Assembly: GCA_907163375.1 (NCBI GenBank)
Contig: CAJQUW010001664.1
Span: 124,001 to 188,000, forward strand
DNA: 64,000 bases
Direction of reading: 5' to 3'
DNA from: Prostheceraeus crozeri
Taxonomy: Eukaryota > Platyhelminthes > Polycladida > Euryleptidae
The translations under genes were made by a program, and so were the position numbers. A model generated the notes under the pieces. It searched no databases and was not told the DNA's origin. It saw only the letters and a program-made list of their open reading frames with translations. Positions within the stretch are counted from its first letter, which is position 1, and each line of letters starts with the position of its first letter. This document shows positions 42,720 to 53,958 of the stretch, in pieces.

Positions 42720-45700
42720 TGCCAAGTAATTGAAAATTTCATGAAATTATAGAAATTGAATGGCTGCATTTCATTACCTAGTTTTTTGTCTTCATTGCCT
42801 TATGAATGTAGTCGCCAAGCGACTTGATATGTCGCATCGTTAATGTGTTCATGAATTCATAGAAATCAGATCGTGTGCTGTCTCTCAGATATGGAATGAA
42901 TGTATTTCGTTCATTTTTGTAACGTGGACATTCAACAATGAAATGATAGATATCTTCAATTTCACCATGATCACAGAATTTACAGGCATAATCTTTATGG
43001 GTATCTCTGTTTCGATAAGTTCCGATTTCTGTTGCTAGTGTGTGATTTCCAGCTCTTAGTTTTAAAATATCATTGATTTTCATTTGATCAACAACTTCAG
43101 TCAAATAATATTTAAGCTCACATTGGAATTTCTCTAGGTATTTCATTCCTTTGTTGCTAGTCTTGGCATTGTTGATCCACTTTGCTCTAAAATATTCAGT
43201 TAACGCATTGATAATGAATCTCTTAGACTTTCCACTACTATTCAGATTTCGCATTTCATGTAATTGAAATTTATTGAAAACTTTATTCTATCGCACCATG
43301 TATTGCATGTATCTCTGCATCCAAATTATCACTTATGATTCTGTACATGCGATTGATAAGTCTTTTATCATCTTTCTCATTTAATTTGAGGAAATAATTA
43401 ATTGCTGCCTTATAGCAATGAAATTCCATTGGCTTTATGCCAAATTCACCAATAATACAGTAATTTGGTGTCGACATTCGTAAATGATGAAACCTTTTGA
43501 AGAATTGCATTATTATTCTATTTAGGTCAGTAAGATTTTTGAAATAAAGTTCACAGCCATATCGCATTTTAGATAATGTTTAATTTCAAATGTTTCAGTC
43601 AGAATCGTGCCATCAATAGTTTTAAATTCTTCAAGTGTCTTGGCAGTAAGATATGACGACGGTTTTCCTTTTTTTCCTGATTTTTCTATTTGCTTTCTAT
43701 CATTTTTTGCGATCCAGATACCTAAATATTTGTATTCATTAACGACTTCAAATGGTGACATTTTATCATCTTTAGTAATAAGTTCATGATATTTTTGTGT
43801 TTCATTAAATACCATGATCTTCGTTTTGCTGTAGTTTATTTTCAAAGTGCTACTCAAGCAGAAGTTATGAAAATATTTAATTTGCTCAATTATACCCGCT
43901 TGCGTTTCACTCAGTAACAAAATATCGTCCGCATAGACGAGTGACGCCAACTTCATTTCTGAAATTTTAACTGGTTCATGTTCGTCAATATTTTCATATA
44001 GCTCATCTAAGAAGATACAAAATAAAGTCGGTGACAAACTGTCTCCTTGTGGTATCCCATGTTCCAGTTGGAATTCAGAACTTTCTTTACCATTGAAAAG
44101 AACTTTATATAGTTTGCCTCGTATTATGTTTTCTAATAATGAGAGATAGTCACCTCTTGGTAGTATACAGTTTAGTTTTTTATCAGCTAGTAAAAGCTTG
44201 CGATAAATCCACAAAACAGGTATATAGTGGCTTCTTAGTATTCTTATATATTTGCATAGTTTCTTTTAAAATCCAAACATTGTCTATTGTGCAGTGATTT
44301 TTCCTGAAGCCGGTTTGAGACTCGTGTAATAGTTGATGCTTGTGAATCCATGTATTTAGTCTTTCATTTAGTATTTTCGTCAGCATTTTTTCTATACAGG
44401 AAGATAAATTCACGTATCAATAAAAATTAGTGCAACTTTTACTGCCTTTTTATGAATGGGAGCTATCCAGTTGGAATGGCATGGAGTGTCGTGTTCCTTT
44501 AAAATTTTATTGAATAAAATGCAGAATATTTGCTTTTGATTCAAGTCGTTTTTGAACATTTCATACACAGTTCCGTCGGGACCGCCCGATTTGGAATTTT
44601 TTGAACATTTTATTGCCTTAGCAATTTCTGATGCTGTAATAGCTTAGTTCAGAATATCAGCACTTTTTGTCCTAGGACCTTGATGCAAAGGTCGTTTGTT
44701 GCATTCGATACATACTTGGAGTTCTATATTGATTGCCTCTATTTTCAATTGTTTCTTTAAAAGATGATGCTGTTAAAGTGCATTGTTTTGCTCTACTCTT
44801 GTCATTGTTTCTTCTAAGAAGCTTACAATATGTTTTGGAGTCATTAGTTGCTTTTGCTATATGTAACTCATTTAATTTTATTTGCTGCAATTGCCTTTTT
44901 TCTCTTTTTGTGTTTTTACTTAATTCTTTTTTCAATTTAATAAAGAATTTAAATTTTCATCTGTATTTTCACTTTTATATGTTTCTACAAATTGTTTATA
45001 TCTTTTTCTGATATTTCTTGTATCATTTGTATAAATGGTTTGTCCATTGGATCTTTTCATAATGCTTATTGTTTCTATGTTTATGCTGACTCATGTGTTA
45101 TATATTTCTGACTCATTTCGTTGTTCTTCTTTTATTTCTGTCATTAGGTCTACACTTTTGCCAGAAATTATTTGCTGATATTTCTCATTTTCCAGATTAG
45201 ATGACCATTTAAATGGAGTGACATTTCCTCCGGAATATGTCTGAATTTTCCTTTTTTCAGCTGCCGATAGTATATTCGATTGTAGCTTTATATTTAATTC
45301 TGTTTTCAGCGGCCTATGATCTGTGTAATTCTTAGGTTCCAGTATTTTAAAAACCTTCAAAAACTTTAACATTGAATCTGACATTATCAGATAATCTGTT
45401 ACACAAGCGTATGTCTTTCCATTTTGTAATTTACAGTATGTATCTTCACCTTTTTCATATCGACCATTTACTATTATCAGAGAATTTTCGTTGCAAAAAT
45501 ATATTAATTCTCGTCCTTGTCTGTTCACAGTTAAGTCATTTGATTTTCTTAAAGGTAGGTCCAAATGTTCGTTGTCATTCAATAGATGAATTCTACTATT
45601 TAAATCACCCATGAGAATTAAGTTTTTCATTTCAAAATTTTCTACATATTGTTTAATTTTCTCAAGGTAATATCTGTTTGCATATTTGGATTCCATACTT
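42720..45700 (-). mobile_element. LINE-3 of window: non-LTR retrotransposon with C-terminal CCHC
   Basis: Minus-strand element: endonuclease (45696-45091), linker (44935-44672), RT (44413-44183 and 44214-43522), C-terminal region (43567-43283 and 43254-42778). Its family differs from the two CR1/L2-like copies and resembles the one whose 3' piece is at 47345-47945. Several frameshifts. The 3' limit is near 42720; no clear tail repeat was seen. Confidence 0.75.
42778..45696 (-). pseudogene. LINE-3 ORF2 (endonuclease-RT-CCHC), broken
   Basis: Seen: endonuclease LILMGDLNSRI and VTDYLIM with DHRPLKTELNI; RT with QTGFRKNHCTIDNVW, TCFVDLSQAF, EHGIPQGDSLSPTLFCIFLDEL and LVYADDILLLSET; and near the end CKFCDHGEIEDIYHFIVECPRY, a CCHC-type cluster common at the end of I/Jockey-group LINE proteins. 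At least four frameshifts or stops separate the pieces. The start lies beyond 45696 and is not determined. Clade assignment is inference. Confidence 0.75.
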
Positions 45701-47344
45701 TCTACTATTATTGATTATTGCTATATTATTGATTACTACTATAGCAAAGCATAAGAAATATTTCCTTTATATCTTTCCATCGTTTGCTTACCAGTTTGAT
45801 GATTATCGTATCTCCATTTTCAGATACAATTTCTGAAATATCTGTCTCTCTCTCTCTCTCTCTGAGGTTTATTAGCCATGAAGGCAAAACATTGCATAAA
45901 TGATCATGTGATTAAAATGGTCTATGATAGTGTATTAAGTGATGTTAAAATGAGTAGAAGAAAGTGCCTCATTAGGACCTTGGCGGAGAGGAGACATTTA
46001 CGAGACTTGATTTTTTTGACCATTGATTGGATTTACGAGACTACTGAAATGTCAATAAACATTATTTCGTACAGAAATATTTCATGGAAAGTTTAATATA
46101 AGCATTTGAATAAGTGAATTCAGATGATACGGATGCATCAATCGTTTCAATGAGTCAAGTAAAGGCATATATAGAATGAATCATAAGTCATGAGGACATC
46201 ATGGCATATCTTAAAAGGAAACCCATCTTCATAATCATAAGCATGCATGAATTCATTGAGTACATATTGAATGATTAATTAATTTTGTTTGTCTGCTTAT
46301 TTGCGCAAGCACACACCAACAGGACTATTATTTTAGATGTTAATAGACTAGTCGATGGTGAAGATCCGGAGATCATGCACAAAAGTTATACTGCAAGTTA
46401 ATTCAGAAAATATTCATTATATTAACTGTACTACTCGAATAGATGTCAAAGTTTATTGAAACTCACCTGCAAACAATGTGAGAATGATAAGAATAATTGA
46501 ATGGATACAGATTATTCCGGACCTTCTGACTCGTATTGGCAGTTTTGTGTTGAGTGATTTGTCAAATTTCATGAAACAGCTATCTATACCAGTGATTACG
46601 ATTCATGTCATTCACAATCGATTTATCGTTAGCAATCTGTCAATATGCTGATCTGACGTTGTTTCATATTTTGTTCCTATCTACATTTTTCTCTATAATT
46701 GAGACCACCGTCAATGGTTGATTACATATAAATATCTATGTTTGATATTAATATTCAGTGAAATCACATCTGATCAGTATTATTTCATGACTTTCGGCAT
46801 AGAGATATCATTCCACCTTTCAATGCAAACTGTGGAATGCATCGATGTTTGGTCCATAGACTTCTAAATTTCTATGTTTGTATATTTCTATATTCTTCTA
46901 AGAAGTCTATGTTTGGTCTTATAGATCATAGATATCTGAGTCAGCACTGCAATCAATGATAGACACATCAATGCAAAGCGTTCGCATTTCTATGCACACA
47001 ATAGAGAGCGCAAGTTTTTCATCAAAATCTATGTAAGAGGCAGCAAACAACTATCGAAGGTTTGTAAGGGCAATTGTTAGTATCTTTGATTATGCAATGA
47101 CAAACTCAATTCAGATATCTATTCTGTCGGAGTGAGGCAGCAATGCTAGACTGTGCACACATAGCTGAGAAAGCGTTTCGATTTTATCCATATAATGTGA
47201 CAATTTCGTCATAGCATCTGCATAAATTTCTAAGATTCCCTTATTTCAGATGCTTGTTGTATATAAATTGCAAGAGATTTCATCTGTTGGAGATTTAACA
47301 TGTCCATAGTTGCATAGAAATGTGTACTGTCATCGATTTATAAT
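45701..47344. other. No supported gene; CT microsatellite near 45845
   Basis: About 1.6 kb of AT-rich sequence. A short (CT)n run lies at 45845-45863. A 72-codon plus-strand frame at 45878-46096 has no motif. Fragments such as CTATGTTTGGTC recur within 46730-46930, suggesting an old local duplication. Confidence 0.45.
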
Positions 47345-47945
47345 AAAGGTATTAGAAGACTTCTGGTGTCCGCATACTTCGGACAGTAAGAAATAGAATG
47401 TTTTATATCTTCTACTTCTTCAGAGCTACAATTTAGGCAAAGACACTCGTCGTAAGATTGTCTATTATTGTATCTGCCAACTTCAGCGACAAGATTGTGG
47501 TTATAAGTTCTCATCTTTAAAATAGGTATGATTATTTTGTCATCATTTGTTTGATTGAGATACTGTTTTAGGTTGCATTTAAAGCGACATAATTGTAAAT
47601 ATTTTAAACCTCGATTGCTACTTCTTGCACTTTCAATTCATTGCTGTCTAAAATATTCATTTAAACGATTATTTATCAAATTCTTGTAACCATTTCGCGT
47701 TGTGTGGCTCAAGTTCATTGATTCAATTTGATTGAATTCCTCATTATTGAAATGAAGATTATCTATTAATTTGAGCATTCTGGTAGTCCATGTGCTACGG
47801 TAGCCAGGAAGATTTGAATACTTATGTATTGAATTAAATACTTTTCTTACTAATTGATGCTCATCAGTTCGATTCAGTTTTAAATAATAATTCAAAGCTG
47901 CTTTATAAAAATAAAATTCTATCGGTTCAATTCCAAAATTCACAG
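47345..47945 (-). pseudogene. LINE 3' fragment related to LINE-3
   Basis: Carries the C-terminal part of a LINE protein: IEPIEFYFYKAALNYYLKLN matches the corresponding stretch of LINE-3 near 43430, and further on CLCLNCSSEEVEDIKHSISYCPKY is the CCHC-type cluster. One stop lies near 47637. It is 5'-truncated at about 47945, where it joins a virus-like coding piece, so it probably inserted into that gene. Confidence 0.7.
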
Positions 47946-48386
47946 TGCAAGAAGGAATCCGCTAAATATAAATAACTTTGTTGATTATCAGCTTCAAAGA
48001 TGAAATCTCCTTTAGTATTTACTGTTCCTGAAGAATCAGGATTCATTGCAATTTTTATATCACTATTATTTTTCTGATCATAACACACAAATGGTGGTTC
48101 AACTAATTTGAATTTGCTTTCGATTAAGCGAGCAGGGTGGATTTGAGAAGACATTATTATAAAAATGAATTAACTTTTTTAATTACAATTTTATAAAAAA
48201 TAAAATTAACTTAATGGGAATTTTGCTAATCCATTGCCTCTTTCTTCTTCTACACTTTTGGATGGTTAAGATGACTTCGCTATTTTATATTTTTCTTCAT
48301 CTGAAATTTTTGGTTCTTTTGCAATCTTTTTTGCGTCATTCCTAAGTTTACGAATAGCTTCTATTTGCTTGAGTTCATTTTGTGAT
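47927..48386 (-). pseudogene. Virus-like gene remnants left of piggyBac-2 (fossil)
   Basis: A minus-strand frame at 48154-47950 starts MSSQIHPARLIESKF and contains SYLYLADSFLHCEF, which resembles the beginning of capsid-type proteins of animal Polinton-like elements; this is a tentative call from memory. Upstream, 48386-48260 continues a frame that is interrupted by piggyBac-2. Fossil, broken by the two insertions and probably elsewhere. Confidence 0.35.
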
Positions 48387-48390
48387 TTAA

Positions 48391-51361
48391 CCCATTACCG
48401 CCCAATGTTCCACTTATGGAACAATTTTTTGTATCACAATTATAAGCATGAGAAATATTTATAAGTATCATTTAAGCATGCAGATATTAGAAGCATGATG
48501 TAAATAAATTCAACAATGCCTGGTAAAGCATTTTGTTTTAATTGGGTTCTGTCCAAAGAAATTTGAAATTTCGGAAATTTTCAAAATTTGTCACTGAAAC
48601 TTGTTTTCCCACTCCTGTCCATAAAAAAATAAGGTAAATCAAACTTTTCTCGGATTACAATTTCTGCATTAGTCTGGTGACGTACAATACAATTATTTCA
48701 TTTATCGTTGCTTTTCTGCGTTCATATTGAGTTTTAGAAATGTTGTTCCATTTCTGGAACATTGGACACTGCATGTATTTTCAATGTTCCAGTAATGGAA
48801 CATTGGACACTTAGGGTGTTACATTTTACATAATGCGCTAAACAGTCAATGTCAAATCTGGATGCTTATCATAGTAAGTTATGCAACACATTCGTGTGGT
48901 AATTGTATCACTTGTAATTTTAACTTACAAGCAGGAACTTCGTTAGTGGGATCGCCTCAGATGGTATTTACACAAAAAGGGCTACGCTAAGTAGACTTTC
49001 TAAACTGATACTAATCAATTGTTTAATATTGCATTTTCATTGAATCTTATTGTACTATCATCTTCATTTGGGGTTGCTACAGTAAATTTGACTTTACTTA
49101 CTATAGCAAAAAAATGTTCACCACTGCATCCTGGCCCTTAGGTAGAGATGTTTACACCTCTAACTACTGCGCTGAGGTACTTTACTAACACGAGCACAGT
49201 AGCAACCTACTTAATTGGAACCAATTTCACCCTCGTCTTACTTATCAATTGTTAGTACTTACTTATTTTCTTAATTAATTGAGTACTGATTTAATTCCTG
49301 TCTATCTTTTTTTCAGACGGATGCCAAAGAAACTATTTTTAGTCGAAGAAGCTGCACATCTATTGATCGAAAATTCTGACGAAGAATCTGATATTGATTT
49401 GGTAATTTTGCCACCTGAGTCCTCACAATATATCTCCGATGAAGATGACATAGCAGAGGATGATTTATTACCATCTAACATCAAAGATATGCCAGGTTTG
49501 GTTGAAATCCATCAACGGTCGGACGATGGAGAATGCTCAATGCCACAACCGAAGCGTAGGAAAGTATCGCATCATTGGGAGAAAAGCTCTGATTTTCGTA
49601 ATTCGTTACCAGAAGCTGAAGTGACGCCCATTGACGAAAGTTTTCCACTACTGGTAGATGAAGATGCAAGTGCATTATTTAGATTATTCTTTGATCCGAC
49701 CGTTATAGATCTCTGCTGCAAACAGACGAATTTGCATGCCCACCAACACTTACAACATGGATTTCATATAAGTGAAAATGAAATTTTTCACTCCTCAGTG
49801 GCTATCACAGTTTACCACAAGAACATCTATACTGGAGTACGGACGAAGATGTAGGAGCATCATTTGTCTCCGAAAAAATGTCAAAAAAACGCTTTAAAGA
49901 GATCAAGCGTTGTTTTCATTTGGCCAACAACGCGTCCCTTGGCAATGATGACAAGATGGCAAAAATAAGGCCATTTTTAGAGATATTTCGAAATAATATT
50001 CAGCAATTTGTATTCTTTTCAAGCAAATTGAGTCTGGATCAACAGATGATACCATGGCAGAAATAACGCAAGAATGTACGTCAAAGGCAAACCGGTGAAA
50101 TTTGGATATAAGGTGTTTGTCCTGGCTTCGTCATGCGCTTATCCGTTCGATTTCAAAATCTATACTGGGAAGAAAATTGATTCCGAATTACCACTTGGAG
50201 AGTCTGTCGTTCAAACATTGACACAGTGTCTTCCAAATAAAAGTGAACGTATAATCTACATGGACAGATTCTTTTGTTCAACGAAAACGTTCAGACAATG
50301 TAGAGAAGACGGATTGCGTTGTACAGGCATTGCAATGGAATCTCGAATTGAAAAATGCCCAATAATGTCTAAAGCGGCAATGAAGAAGCTTCCTCGAGGT
50401 AGTCACATTGAATTTTCAAACGATGAAGTTGTCGTCTGCCAGTGGAACGACAGTCGTCCAGTAGTTGCCATCAGCAATTTCGAATCTGTGAATCCCGTTC
50501 ACAGTGGTAGTCGTTGGAGTAGAGCCGATAGAAAACGCATACCAGTGCCCATCCCCCATTTGATTCATAATTACAATCAATATATGGGCGGCGTGGATCT
50601 TCTTGATCGATTCTTGAGCGATTATCGGCCTAAGCTAAGAAATAAGAAATGGTGGTGGAATATTTTTGCCAACTTTTTGAATATGGCCGTCGTCGCTGCA
50701 TGGCGACTTCATCGTAGCTTGAAAGAAGAAATGAGCCACCTTCAATTTCGGAGGTAAGAAACAGAATAACAAACAATACATTTAGGCCTACATGTGTTGT
50801 GACTACGTAGGGGGTGAATAGTCACACGTTGATAACATATACATGTATAAGCCTGGAAGGATTTCCTTCTATAAAAGGCCTGGTTTAATTAATAGCGATC
50901 AACATAACTAGATAAACGTGCAATGACCAATAGTAAAAACTACATTTGTCTTACAGGGCGATTGTTCGATCACTCATGGCAAAGACACCGAGTAAGCTAC
51001 AACATCCAGGACCCTGCAGGACCCCTTCTAAAACTGAAAGAACAAGCAATTTTCACTCTGATAAGCAATTATCTCATCTGATAAACAAGGACGTTGTAAA
51101 GTATGCAAAAAGAACACAAAACGAAAGTGTTCCACTTGTGGTGTCCTTCTTCATATTGACTGTTTCTCAAATTTTCCTTCTTAAGCATTATATAGTCAGA
51201 AGTGTCCAATGTTCCACTTATGGAACATCAATGTTTATGATACAGAATTTATTTTTTTTTCTAATCGTCATTAGTTTGTAGTTGCTTCAGACGGTAGAAG
51301 TTTTTGTATAAAAGAAAATTTTAAAAAAATAATTGATTTTCTATTCATGGGCAGTAATGGG
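48391..51361 (+). mobile_element. piggyBac-2, inserted at TTAA in a virus-like gene
   Basis: Ends read CCCATTACCGCCCA at 48391 and, on the other strand, CCCATTACTGCCCA from 51361, flanked by TTAA at 48387-48390 and 51362-51365. Length 2971. A palindrome of the form ATGTTCCA-N4-TGGAACAT or a close variant occurs near 48403, 48745, 48784 and 51208. The transposase is on the plus strand. The element differs from piggyBac-1 in ends, palindrome and protein. Confidence 0.95.
49317..51170 (+). pseudogene. piggyBac-2 transposase, broken
   Basis: An acceptor (TTTTTTTCAG) ends at 49316 and the ATG is at 49321, so a 5' non-coding exon upstream is likely. Seen: acidic N terminus (ENSDEESDIDLVILPP), the segment KMSKKRFKEIKRCFHLANN, first Asp in SLDQQMIPW, second in IIYMDRFFCSTKTF, third in QYMGGVDLLDRFLSDY followed by a Trp-rich stretch, then an intron (donor after 50753, acceptor before 50957) and a cysteine-rich end (CKVCKK, CSTCGVLL, DCF). 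At least three frameshifts (near 49820, 50060 and 51090). Dead, older than piggyBac-1 by damage. Confidence 0.85.
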
Positions 51362-51365
51362 TTAA

Positions 51366-52207
51366 CTGTATTTGAAACTGCATTAGTCACACTTCCAATT
51401 GCAGCAGATGTGATCAAATCTTTATTATTTTTAATAATGGCACTTTCAATTCCAGAAAATATTCCATCTCTTTCTTTGTGATTTGTTTCTACACTGTCAT
51501 AAAAGTAAACAGATTTCATAGATGGCTCGCTTGCAATTTTTCGATTCGATGCAAAATGCTTAAGATTGTGCTTATAAATTACGGGCATTTTTTAGATTTA
51601 AATTTTACTTTTTATATTGTATTTTTTACATTCTTCATCTTAGCTTTAAGTTCACTGTTATACTGCAGGAAATAAAGTTTTGTTCTTTAGTAAACAGTGA
51701 ATCATTTTATTAACCTGCGCTTGCACTTTGTTCAATGCATCAAGTAGCGTATGATGTGTTTTAATTTCTTTTTCATTTGCTTCTAATTCTTTCTCAGTTT
51801 TCTTCAAATCTGTTTTTAGTGCGTTCAACTTAACTTTAAGAACATCTAATTGTTTTTTAACAGCATCCAACTGTTCTTTTTTTCCTTTATAGTTATTATT
51901 TAATTCATTTTCTTAATTCCTTTTAAGGTTTTCATTTCGCTAACCTTTTGATTAAGTGCTTTCACTTCATTCTATTCATCAACTTTGTTTGTTGAGTAAT
52001 GCGAGTAATTAATTCATCGATAGCTGTTTGGAAAGTAGACTGCAACTGTTGTAACAATTTTTGATTCTTTGTTGGAAGATTTTCCAGTTCTTCTTTCAGT
52101 TGTTTACACCGATGTTTGTTCAGTATAATTGCTGACCTTAAATTTAATGATAATAGGATTATAATTTTTGATTGTTCTGCTAGTTTTTTTATAAAGTTTT
52201 GATACAT
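51366..52207 (-). pseudogene. Virus-like gene remnants: helical and coiled-coil frames (fossil)
   Basis: Three minus-strand frames in a row: 52207-51962 and 51870-51658, both strongly coiled-coil (KELEANEKEIKTH, QLKEELENLPTKNQKLLQQL), and 51588-51366 (MPVIYKHNLKHF start, helical, Ala/Ser-rich near its end), which runs into the piggyBac-2 insertion site. No named domain. They lie in one direction with 48.3-47.9 kb and probably belong to one virus-like or Polinton-like element. Broken, with several breaks. Confidence 0.35.
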
Positions 52208-52860
52208 CTGCTTTTTATTAACTTTTGCTTGAGTGTTTCATCATTTAGTGTTTTCTATGTCTATTTCTGATTCTTTTGCACTTGGATTATAAGCACATTC
52301 TCCAACATTCGTTAACATCATTCTACCGATATAAAAACTGAAAAAACCTACGTGTAAACATTGTCTTGAAACTTTTAAAAATCATGCTTCATTGGTTTCA
52401 CATAAAATAAAAATGCATCCTGAACAAAGAAATGAAATGAAGGAAAAATATAAACATCAAACAAGTGATAATCAGTATATCAGTGATAAACAGCAAACCT
52501 ATGATAAACAAGAAATATGCTCTAATTGTGATTAGTAAACAGTATTAACAAAAAATTTTAATCGTCATAATAATAATTGTATTTAAAAAGAAGCTAATGA
52601 TTCAAGCGTAGCGAATGATTGTCTGTGTGAGTTATTTCGGAAGACAAGGATTTCAAAATTATGATAATGCATGTGGCAAAAGAACAAGAAAATGTCATAA
52701 TTTTGAAATTGTTAAGAATATTTCATGTTTTTGTGATAGTAAATACCAATATAAAGAGTGTTTGAAACTAAAAAGAGTTTGTATGTTCTAAAGTAAATGA
52801 AAGAAAAATGTTACTTATCATATGAAATCTTGTCAATTTAAAGCAAAACAGTTTATTGTA
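52208..52860. other. C2H2 finger remnant in otherwise non-coding DNA
   Basis: Near 52340-52535 the plus strand reads a short C2H2-type finger (CKHCLETFKNHASLVSH) without an upstream ATG. The rest shows no gene. It probably belongs to the same fossil element as its neighbours. Confidence 0.35.
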
Positions 52861-52984
52861 CCGAAGCATTCCTAGGCATCCCGAGAGTGTATTTTTCGGA
52901 GGAAGTAGTCCTAGGCATTCCGATGCATATATAAAGGTGGCTCCTATGTTTCGGACCTGATTCGGACACATCGGAATGCTTCGG
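52861..52984 (+). promoter_or_regulatory. TATA promoter flanked by a 12-bp inverted repeat
   Basis: TATATAAA at 52928-52935 lies about 80 bases before the ATG at 53014. The perfect inverted repeat CCGAAGCATTCC (52861-52872) and GGAATGCTTCGG (52973-52984) brackets it, with further half copies such as CCTAGGCATTCCGA between. It looks like a regulated core promoter for the plus-strand frame that follows. Confidence 0.5.
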
Positions 52985-53013
52985 AATACAATTATCATTT
53001 TATCGCATTTAAA

Positions 53014-53322
53014 ATGGAAAATCCAATTACAGCCAAAATAAATGACAAAGAAAAATATGTAAATATGATTAAAATGAAGCAAAACCAAAATACACCTATT
53101 AAATATAAACAGAATGGTAAAATAGATCTAACTGCAACGTTTTCATGTCCTGTAGTACAAAATATTCAACAAAATAATAATAATATTCCTCATAATGATG
53201 GTATTCCTCACAATAATAATAATCTAAATAATAATAATGCAGAAGCGGTTGAAACTGCAAAACCTATTGTAAATCAGGTTGTGGAAATGGCTAATAATGT
53301 TGATAATCCCCGTCAGTCATAA
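53014..53322 (+). CDS. Small Asn-rich frame downstream of TATA promoter
   Basis: 102 codons, MENPITAKINDKEKYVN start; the second half is Asn-rich (NNNNIPHNDGIPHNNNN). No domain recognised. Position behind a TATA box and an ATG at a suitable distance support that it was once expressed. It probably belongs to the virus-like cluster that also includes the coiled-coil frames on the opposite strand; treated as part of a fossil. Confidence 0.4.
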   Translation: MENPITAKINDKEKYVNMIKMKQNQNTPIKYKQNGKIDLTATFSCPVVQNIQQNNNNIPHNDGIPHNNNNLNNNNAEAVETAKPIVNQVVEMANNVDNPRQS

Positions 53323-53643
53323 TTATTTTTAAAAAATATGTGCAAAGAATATAAACTAAAACACGTACCAGTTTTAAAAGATTATCTTCATCCTACAAGA
53401 CCTCTTGCACCAAAATAAGAAGTTAAATTTTATTACCATCGTAAATACATGCAGTTCGCTAAAGAGTATAAAGCAAAACATGGTATAGCAAGTTACACTG
53501 AAACAAAAGACTTTCTATTTTGTCTACGAAGTTTCAGAGTATTTTCAGCTTATAATAATTTATGGTGGCTAATAAATGAAGAACGTTTAACAATTTATGA
53601 TTTAGAAACATTACATCTTCTGAATATGCCATTATATTTATAA
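53323..53643 (+). pseudogene. Small frame left of the Gypsy insertion (fossil neighbour)
   Basis: The open frame 53449-53643 (MQFAKEYKAKHGIASYTETK) has no recognised domain; related-looking coding sequence precedes it. It ends a few bases before the Gypsy element. Broken. Confidence 0.35.
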
Positions 53644-53649
53644 ACTAAT

Positions 53650-53936
53650 TGCTGCCGCCCACTCTAAATATAACAAAGTCAAAACTCGAAAAACTATCAT
53701 AGGTGGTAACTTTATTGACTGCGATCAGCAGTTTATATACGTAGCGTAAACAAAGGTGATAGTTACTCAGAATTGATGTGGATAAACAAAATACAAAAAA
53801 TACAAACTGTAGAAAGTAAAAGTCATAGGTACCAAGAGAAAAGTCAAAGGGATTATTTACACAGGAAAGCAGGGATCCACCAAGGGCGCGCGATTCAAAC
53901 CCGAATCACGTTTCGGCAGATCGATCAGCTGTTGCA
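53650..53936 (-). repeat. Gypsy 3' LTR
   Basis: 287 bases, begins TGCTGCCGCC on the plus strand and ends CTGTTGCA. Contains AATAAAG-type and TATATA signals on the minus strand that could serve transcription. Confidence 0.9.
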
Positions 53937-53958
53937 GATTCCTCCCTGTCGAGAAACG

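Noticed and set aside
52768-53088. 106-codon hydrophobic minus-strand frame
   Set aside because: It overlaps the TATA promoter and the start of the better-supported plus-strand frame; hydrophobicity follows from AT-rich antisense sequence.
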